Assembly (NCBI GenBank): GCA_003648455.1
Contig: QMPG01000097.1
Location: 1-9,618, forward strand
DNA length: 9,618 bases
Direction of reading: 5' to 3'
DNA from: Bacteroidota bacterium
GTDB taxonomy: Bacteria; Bacteroidota; Bacteroidia; Bacteroidales; B39-G9
Shown one piece after another: positions 5,736 through 9,618 of this stretch (its first letter is position 1; each line of letters opens with the position of its first letter). The translations under genes and the position numbers were made by a program. The notes beneath the pieces were generated by a model. The model made no database searches. It was not told where the DNA came from and worked only from the letters and a program-made list of their open reading frames with translations.

Positions 5736-6724
5736 TGTCCCCACCTTATTCCTTCTACTAATTTTTTTACTGATCTTGGATTGTATTTTTCACAATCCTC
5801 ATATAAAATGTGATCACGACCAGTTGCAATCGCATATTCATTAAAATCTTTATATTCCTCTGGAGGTCTATAAATAAAAATGTCCAACTGAAGGCTTGGA
5901 GATTTATGTTCCATTAAGAGTTTGATGTTCTTATTCAAACTTCTTTCGATAATACTTCTAGTCTTCGGGTCTTCATCATTATCTAAAACAAAAGTAATTC
6001 TATTCGGCATCTTATCTAAGATTTTTATTGCCTGGTCTCTTTTTAAACTATTAGATAACATACAAGTAGCAATTTGATGTTTCATTGAAAGAGCATCAAA
6101 TACGCCTTCAAAAATAAAAACCTCATCTTCTATATGATCTATATTATATACAACTTCTGATGTGTTAAGGCCATCTGGGTTTTTATATCTAAATGGATTA
6201 TCATCAAAAGCTCTTGCTATAAAATATACCATCTTTCCATTTTCATAAAACGGAACAAAAATTCTTTTATGAAAATCAGAATTACTTTTATAAACATACC
6301 CTAAACCACTTGGTTCAATTCCTCTATTTTCAAGATATCTTTTTGCTTTTTTACCAATGATGCCAAGTTTCTTTTCGTGAAAGAAATGCAATCCTTCTGG
6401 GAGTTCTAACTCTTTTTTTACTTCAACAACTTCTTTAAAGTCAATGTCTTCACCAGTTCTATTACTATAATCTTTTATAAGAATCATAGCAACTTCTACA
6501 TAAGGAACATCCAAATACTCAGCAACAAAAGAAGAAAAATCTCCACCTACTTGTCGTTTTTGATCGAAAAATCTTCCCTTCTCTGGATTCACATAGAGTC
6601 GCAGTTTTCCATCTTTTTCAAATGGTGTATTGAAGTGGTATTCTCCAGAAGAGGTTTGTCTTGCTTCTGGAAAGTTTGCTTCAATAAACGCAACAATAAT
6701 ACTTTCCGGTATTTTAAAGTCCAT
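5732..6724 (-). CDS. DNA primase, T4 gp61-like, with degenerate N-terminal zinc-binding domain
   Basis: The 330-residue protein has the size and layout of T4 gp61 (about 340). The DnaG-type RNA polymerase region includes KRIFVPFYENGKMVYFIARAF (153-173), the TOPRIM motif FEGVFDALS (205-213; Glu206, Asp210) and VLDNDED (246-252; acidic Asp248 and Asp250), then YKDFNEYAI (291-299). These residues bind the metal ions for primer synthesis. The N-terminal region (about 28-67, FNTPFEKDGK...GRFFDQKRQVGGDFSSFV) aligns by pattern with the zinc ribbon of DnaG/gp61, but every cysteine ligand is absent; the only cysteines in the protein are 221 and 311. The start ATG overlaps the preceding stop (TAATG). 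It should work with the gp41-like helicase encoded downstream. Confidence 0.93.
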   Translation of the reverse strand: MDFKIPESIIVAFIEANFPEARQTSSGEYHFNTPFEKDGKLRLYVNPEKGRFFDQKRQVGGDFSSFVAEYLDVPYVEVAMILIKDYSNRTGEDIDFKEVVEVKKELELPEGLHFFHEKKLGIIGKKAKRYLENRGIEPSGLGYVYKSNSDFHKRIFVPFYENGKMVYFIARAFDDNPFRYKNPDGLNTSEVVYNIDHIEDEVFIFEGVFDALSMKHQIATCMLSNSLKRDQAIKILDKMPNRITFVLDNDEDPKTRSIIERSLNKNIKLLMEHKSPSLQLDIFIYRPPEEYKDFNEYAIATGRDHILYEDCEKYNPRSVKKLVEGIRWGQ

Positions 6725-7170
6725 TATGTTTTAAACAATCCCTCTTCTTGTCGAAAAAATTGACAGTTCTTTAATTTATGTGCAAAAGTTTTTTCTTTAT
6801 AGCTACAATAAAAAGAGATTTCATCAGAGTTATCCTGACGAAATCTGCAAAACTCACAACCAGGCGTTTCTGAAACAAATCCTGGTATAACAAAATAGTA
6901 ATTTTTCCATTTCATTCTATTTTCTGTTTTGAACTCTAAGACTATTCTGTCTTCTTCATCTCTTCGTTCTAAAAACTGATAACTACTACTATCTCGATGG
7001 GATAGTGATTGTTCTCTTACTTTTTCAATAAACTTATCATAAACTAGAAATCGCGTATCTAAAATATACTTAGAAGCACCCTTTTTCTTTTCTACTATAA
7101 AATGTTGAAAAACTTTGTTGCCTTGATGAATAAACTTCACGGCAACTAAGGCTTCTATTGCTTTAATCAT
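6724..7170 (-). CDS. Four-cysteine cluster protein coupled to primase
   Basis: The product (148 residues from the ATG at 7170) has an N-terminal alpha/beta part rich in Lys, Arg and aromatic residues, and a C-terminal region with Cys at four positions in the spacing C-x2-C-x13-C-x13-C (106, 109, 123, 137 counted from the GTG at 7173). The pattern GCEFCRF...FYCSYKEK...KNCQFF resembles small zinc or iron-sulfur binding modules. I do not recognise the family. A GTG at 7173 is in frame but only two bases from the GGAG site; the ATG at 7170 is better spaced. Its stop overlaps the primase ATG (TAATG), so the two are made together, and it might supply nucleic-acid or zinc-binding function that the primase has lost. 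Confidence 0.75.
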   Translation of the reverse strand: MIKAIEALVAVKFIHQGNKVFQHFIVEKKKGASKYILDTRFLVYDKFIEKVREQSLSHRDSSSYQFLERRDEEDRIVLEFKTENRMKWKNYYFVIPGFVSETPGCEFCRFRQDNSDEISFYCSYKEKTFAHKLKNCQFFRQEEGLFKT

Positions 7171-7201
7171 CACATCTCCATATTATATTTAAGATGTAAT
7201 G

Positions 7202-7372
7202 TTAGCCCATTGGAGGATGAAATCTATCTTTATCTAATTCTTTCAGATAACCGTCGTCGTCCCCGAGTGTCATTTCTTCCACTGTTCGGAAGAAATTTTC
7301 TAAGTTTTTGAGAGTCGCGCTTATATCTGAAAGAAAATTTAAAGACTTTTCTTCATACTCTGTCATTGGCAT
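7202..7372 (-). CDS. Small acidic hypothetical protein (56 aa)
   Basis: An ATG at 7372 shares a base with the stop of the preceding 112-residue gene (TAATG) and has AGGAAAA seven to eight bases upstream. The frame runs 56 codons to a TAA at 7204-7202. The product begins MPMTEYEEKSLNFLSDISA, has a helical middle (ATLKNLENFFRTVEEM), an acidic DDD stretch and a short FHPPMG tail. A second ATG (7366) is two codons in. It fills what would otherwise be a gap of almost 200 bases, and its junctions match the rest of the operon, which is the main reason to believe it. I recognise no family. Confidence 0.65.
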   Translation of the reverse strand: MPMTEYEEKSLNFLSDISATLKNLENFFRTVEEMTLGDDDGYLKELDKDRFHPPMG

Positions 7373-7710
7373 TAAAGTTTTCCTATGTTATCTCCAAGTT
7401 TAATATATAAATCTTTGACTTTATCTACTAATCCTTGTCTTTCCTCTGAGTCTTGCTCATAAGGATCTGTAAGACCAGCAATTCTAACTAATAAATCTTG
7501 TATTCTCTTGGCCATTACAAATGTTCCAAGTGAATTAACTTTATCTTTTTGCACTACTGGGTCTTCTGGTTTCGTCACAGTTGGTATTTCTACTTCTCCC
7601 TGATCTCCCTCTGGTGGATTGTCAGGTTGAAGAACTGGAACAACAATTTTTGCTATTCCTTCTTCTTCATTTAAAGATTGATACCAATCTACAAGATTTT
7701 CATTTTCCAT
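7372..7710 (-). CDS. Acidic hypothetical protein (112 aa), gene after DsbA-like
   Basis: The protein has an acidic N-terminus (MENENLVDWYQSLNEEEG), a proline/acid-rich middle that looks disordered (PDNPPEGDQGEVEIPTVTKPEDP, residues 29-51), and a helical C-terminal half (about 58-112). I recognise no family. In T4 the gene after dsbA encodes gp33, a late-transcription co-activator of similar size, so positional analogy is possible, but the C-terminus here (DNIGKL) lacks an obvious sliding-clamp-binding peptide and I see no sequence match. The binding site AGAGAGG and the ATG are embedded in a perfect hairpin, so translation may be controlled. Confidence 0.75.
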   Translation of the reverse strand: MENENLVDWYQSLNEEEGIAKIVVPVLQPDNPPEGDQGEVEIPTVTKPEDPVVQKDKVNSLGTFVMAKRIQDLLVRIAGLTDPYEQDSEERQGLVDKVKDLYIKLGDNIGKL

Positions 7711-7738
7711 AATAGACCTCTCTGTTTTTGTCTATTAT
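7709..7738 (-). promoter_or_regulatory. Hairpin over ribosome binding site and start codon
   Basis: A perfect 9-base inverted repeat (7709-7717 and 7730-7738, ATAATAGAC/GTCTATTAT) encloses a 12-base loop. In the minus-strand mRNA most of the AGAGAGG binding site is in the loop, its last G begins the 3' arm, and the A and U of the AUG at 7710 are the last two bases of that arm. No U-tract follows, so it is not a normal terminator. A translational operator, ribosome-stabilised stem or RNA processing site are possible. The structure is seen; the function is inferred. Confidence 0.55.
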
Positions 7739-7746
7739 TATCTTTA

Positions 7747-7989
7747 CTAACCTTCAATGTCATTTAGAAGATTATAGAGATCTTCCAACTCGTCTTCGCC
7801 ATCTTCTTGTTTCTTATACAAGACTTTGAAAAGTTTTCCTACCTGTTGAGCTTTTGCTCCAAGAATAGATGCAGCACCTGCAATAATATCCTTGTTCTCT
7901 TCTGTCAATTCTTTTCGTCTGTCTTGAACTTCAATCCAAGATGCGAATGCACTAATTACTTCTTTTCGTTCTGCTGGATCTAATGCCAT
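7747..7989 (-). CDS. DsbA-like small double-stranded DNA-binding protein (T4 type)
   Basis: The 80-residue protein is mostly helical and acidic towards the end. NKDIIAGAASILGAKAQQV followed by GKLFKVLYKK (32-60), then an acidic ELEDLYNLLNDI, follows the same pattern as T4 DsbA (KDI-x3-A-x3-LG ... L-x3-LY-x-K ... LYD). T4 DsbA is an 89-residue dsDNA-binding protein that acts near late promoters together with gp33 and gp55. The name here has no connection with the bacterial disulfide oxidoreductase DsbA; there is no cysteine. The start has a strong GGGGAG site and lies one base after the preceding stop. The match is by remembered pattern, so the call is moderately confident. Confidence 0.6.
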   Translation of the reverse strand: MALDPAERKEVISAFASWIEVQDRRKELTEENKDIIAGAASILGAKAQQVGKLFKVLYKKQEDGEDELEDLYNLLNDIEG

Positions 7990-7990
7990 T

Positions 7991-8242
7991 TTACTCCCCT
8001 TGAGTTAATTCGTTATATTTTTTCTCACCAAGTGCTAACTTGGTAGCCATTCTCATTACTTCTTTCTTCAATTCTGGATGAGTATATTCCTGTTGAAGAA
8101 GAAATCTCTTCATAGGATTAACAAGGATTTGTGCCCCGTTTTTCAACGTAAATACCTGCAGTCCATTCTTTTCCCTCAATCTTAGAAATGCCTTATGTCT
8201 ATCAGGATTATTTCTATGCTTTGATCTTTTTCTTGCTCCCAT
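7991..8242 (-). CDS. Basic hypothetical protein (83 aa), first gene after promoter
   Basis: The N-terminal 27 residues are very basic (MGARKRSKHRNNPDRHKAFL, then RLREKNG), suggesting nucleic-acid binding. A short beta-like region (LQVFTLKNGAQILVNP, 28-43) and a C-terminal helix rich in Lys, Glu and Met follow. I recognise no family. It is the first gene downstream of a consensus promoter, with GGAGA 5 to 6 bases from the ATG and a predicted leader of only about 10 bases, so it is probably made early and in quantity. A small basic first-gene product could be a nucleoid- or polymerase-binding host-takeover protein, but this is speculation. Confidence 0.75.
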   Translation of the reverse strand: MGARKRSKHRNNPDRHKAFLRLREKNGLQVFTLKNGAQILVNPMKRFLLQQEYTHPELKKEVMRMATKLALGEKKYNELTQGE

Positions 8243-8258
8243 TTTTATCTCCTATATT

Positions 8259-8287
8259 ATTATACGCAATTATTCTTTTATTGTCAA
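8259..8287 (-). promoter_or_regulatory. Consensus sigma-70 promoter upstream of the 83-residue gene
   Basis: TTGACA (8287-8282) and TATAAT (8264-8259) are perfect, with a 17-base spacer (8265-8281). The spacer differs by one base from that at 3482-3498. The start of transcription is expected near 8252, at the first G of the GGAGATA ribosome binding site, about 10 bases before the ATG at 8242. The -35 box abuts the stop codon of the tubulin-like gene, so the promoter separates the tubulin unit from the DsbA-like/primase unit. Confidence 0.92.
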
Positions 8288-8288
8288 T

Positions 8289-9314
8289 CTAAATGTCTAA
8301 TACTTTTGTTTCTTTGGAAGAAACTATATTTCTTCCTTTCTGTCTTGTAGAGAAAATTGTTGCCTTCTCTACAGCTTCATCTCGAAGTTTTTCAATCTTA
8401 GTTGAATATTTATCAACATTCAATCCAGACGCAATTGTGATATAAGCTCTATCCTCTATATCTCTTTCAGAGTTAGAGTCTTTAATTCTTCCACGAATAA
8501 TTCCAGGAACTATTCTTGCGTTTCTTGCACGCCCCGCATATTTACTCTGAACTGTAGTAAGAATATTGTGATACTCTTCTAATAGTTCTTTGCTTTTAAT
8601 TTCTTCATCAACAAACATTGCAATTAAGACATTCTTTGTTTCTTTATCTAACCTACCATAAGCAAACTTAGGTGGTTTTTCCTCAAGGAAATTATCAGAT
8701 AAATCAATAAATCCACCACCAAAGATAACGGACTCAAGTTCCGATTGGTCAATAGTCGCTGGTGAATATCCATCTGATGAATGCTTACTAATAAGATTAA
8801 CAGTATAATTAATTTTTTGAATAATACTATCATTTACTTTCTGCCAATTATAATCATATTCTTTTAATAGAATTTGATTATCAAATAACATAATAGAAAC
8901 ATCATTAATAAAAGGAAGAAGACTATTAAGGGATTGAACTGCGTTTGCAAGTGGAGGAACAACTTCTTTCTTGTAAGGAAGAATGCCAACAATTAATACA
9001 TCATTTCCTTGTTCAATTAAAATCTTAGAAATGAACTGCAAAGAAGAACTTCCGGAACCACCACCAAGACTTGAAAAAACAATTACCTGATCGTTTGTGA
9101 TATCTTCAAGAGCATATTCCAATTGTGAAGATCGAGTATTCCATAATTTTAATCCTGTTCCAAATTTTTTTCCACATCCATCATTATTAAATTTATGAAC
9201 TCTTTGTCCTCTGAAGTTAGCAGCATCTTGGTCTGCTGTTGATAAAAGAACTGATTCCTCGTCAAAAAGAACCGCTAATTTCATTCCACAGTTGCCACTT
9301 CCAATTGTTCTCAT
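8289..9314 (-). CDS. Tubulin/FtsZ-superfamily GTPase
   Basis: The 341-residue protein carries the tubulin/FtsZ fold markers in order. IGSGNCG (4-10) is the first nucleotide loop, GCGKKFGTGL (46-55) resembles the T3 loop region, and SSLGGGSGSSS (81-91) is the tubulin signature (normally GGGTG[ST]G) that binds GTP phosphates. DNQILLKEYDYNWQKVNDSI (145-164) matches the FtsZ segment after the core, GGGFIDLSD (199-207) resembles the T7 synergy loop that supplies the catalytic Asp, and YITIASGL (291-298) matches the C-terminal-domain ATGL strand. A 40-residue basic helical tail ends the protein. Relatives in phages (PhuZ, TubZ) form filaments that position DNA or segregate plasmids. Replication-site positioning is inferred. 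It starts one base after the 59-residue gene. Confidence 0.9.
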   Translation of the reverse strand: MRTIGSGNCGMKLAVLFDEESVLLSTADQDAANFRGQRVHKFNNDGCGKKFGTGLKLWNTRSSQLEYALEDITNDQVIVFSSLGGGSGSSSLQFISKILIEQGNDVLIVGILPYKKEVVPPLANAVQSLNSLLPFINDVSIMLFDNQILLKEYDYNWQKVNDSIIQKINYTVNLISKHSSDGYSPATIDQSELESVIFGGGFIDLSDNFLEEKPPKFAYGRLDKETKNVLIAMFVDEEIKSKELLEEYHNILTTVQSKYAGRARNARIVPGIIRGRIKDSNSERDIEDRAYITIASGLNVDKYSTKIEKLRDEAVEKATIFSTRQKGRNIVSSKETKVLDI

Positions 9315-9315
9315 A

Positions 9316-9495
9316 TTAATCTACCTCTGTTTTTTCGAGTTTTTCAATTAGATTTTTTTGAAGTTTTATTTTTTCCTTTCTGCCAGCAAAAAATCCTGCT
9401 TGAAAAAACTCAAAGTTTGTTAAATTTGTATATTCATCATATGTCATGTTGTTCCAAAGATTATCAAATTTCTTAATGATGATTTTATTGTCCAT
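9316..9495 (-). CDS. Small protein upstream of tubulin-like gene (59 aa)
   Basis: A 59-codon frame starts at an ATG (9495) one base after the preceding stop and ends one base before the tubulin-like ATG, both junctions reading TAATATG. The product has an N-terminal basic/aromatic part (MDNKIIIKKFDNLWNNMTYD), a Phe-rich centre (NFEFFQAGFFAGRKEK) and a C-terminal charged helix (LQKNLIEKLEKTEVD) that could form a coiled coil. I recognise no family. Tight linkage makes it a candidate adaptor or regulator of the filament protein, by analogy with TubR next to TubZ, but it shows no clear DNA-binding motif. Confidence 0.7.
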   Translation of the reverse strand: MDNKIIIKKFDNLWNNMTYDEYTNLTNFEFFQAGFFAGRKEKIKLQKNLIEKLEKTEVD

Positions 9496-9496
9496 A

Positions 9497-9618
9497 TTAT
9501 ATAAAATCCTTCAAAAAATCATCAACATCCGTATCAACTTCAGCTTCCATAGAAACTATTGTATTCTTAAATGGATTAAATGATTTAGTTTTAATTCCTT
9601 GGTTTGTTAATTCATCTA
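9497..9618 (-). CDS. C-terminus of an unidentified protein (39 residues in window)
   Basis: The frame is open from the right edge to a TAA at 9499-9497; only the last 39 residues are visible and the start lies outside. The end is acidic with a hydrophobic tip (EAEVDTDVDDFLKDFI). In T4-like phages, proteins that dock on the sliding clamp often finish with a short acidic-hydrophobic peptide (for example the DNA polymerase, ending in a FDMFDF-type sequence), so this could be a clamp-binding protein. The identity cannot be told from this fragment. Confidence 0.75.
   Translation of the reverse strand, partial: DELTNQGIKTKSFNPFKNTIVSMEAEVDTDVDDFLKDFI

Noticed and set aside
6551..6763. Plus-strand open frame opposite the primase start
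   Set aside because: It is antisense to the well-supported primase and the end of the four-cysteine gene, and its translation resembles nothing.
7182..7187. TATAAT before the four-cysteine gene as a third promoter
   Set aside because: There is no -35-like sequence at 16 to 18 bases and no extended -10; transcription would start almost in the start codon.
7709..7738. Hairpin read as a rho-independent terminator
   Set aside because: The stem is AT-rich and is not followed by a T-tract on either strand, and it covers a start codon.
8648..8833. Second minus-strand frame inside the tubulin-like gene
   Set aside because: It is a low-complexity Leu/Ile-rich frame wholly inside a gene with clear motifs in another frame.
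9496..9505. TATAAT-like sequence before the 59-residue gene
   Set aside because: It arises from the TAATATG gene junction in AT-rich DNA, has no -35 box and would put the start of transcription inside the ATG.

Overview
The window is a dense, AT-rich stretch of tailed-bacteriophage DNA. Almost every gene lies on the minus strand, gaps are a few bases, and stop and start codons often overlap (TAATG, ATGA) or sit one base apart (TAATATG). The replication proteins resemble the phage T4 set rather than bacterial ones: a gp41-type DnaB-like helicase, a gp61-type TOPRIM primase and a DsbA-like small DNA-binding protein. I therefore infer a T4-like (myovirus-type) lytic phage of an AT-rich bacterium. 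The two clear promoters are textbook sigma-70 sites, so the host polymerase is expected to read at least part of the region. The sequence does not identify the host.

Read in transcription order (right to left), the window opens with the C-terminus of an unknown protein (9618-9497), a 59-residue protein (9495-9316) and a tubulin/FtsZ-family GTPase (9314-8289). A consensus promoter (8287-8259) then starts a run of small proteins: a basic 83-residue protein, the DsbA-like protein, an acidic 112-residue protein whose start codon lies in a perfect hairpin, and a 56-residue protein. These are followed by a four-cysteine protein and, translationally coupled to it, the primase (6724-5732). Next come a protein with a ribbon-helix-helix-like C-terminal part, a peptide deformylase, a PD-(D/E)XK resolvase-like nuclease, a 75-residue unknown and an HExxH metallopeptidase-like protein.

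A second promoter (3504-3476), nearly identical to the first, drives the helicase, a 52-residue hydrophobic protein, a roughly seven-helix membrane protein and a small CxC/CxxC zinc-ribbon-like protein. The only plus-strand gene is a GIY-YIG/T5orf172-like nuclease domain (838-1125). It converges on the zinc-ribbon gene and diverges from a collagen-like structural protein (805 to beyond base 1) that is probably a fibre or adhesin component.

The core is a DNA replication and recombination module (primase, helicase, resolvase-like nuclease) with a transcription accessory (DsbA-like), a cytoskeletal GTPase and a host-modifying enzyme (deformylase). The points most worth following up are the phage tubulin beside T4-like replication genes, the primase whose N-terminal zinc ligands are gone while its coupled neighbour carries a four-cysteine cluster, the paired consensus promoters that would give mRNAs starting almost at the ribosome binding site, and the start-codon hairpin. 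I found no tRNA, insertion sequence, CRISPR array or rho-independent terminator, and no gap longer than about 50 bases.
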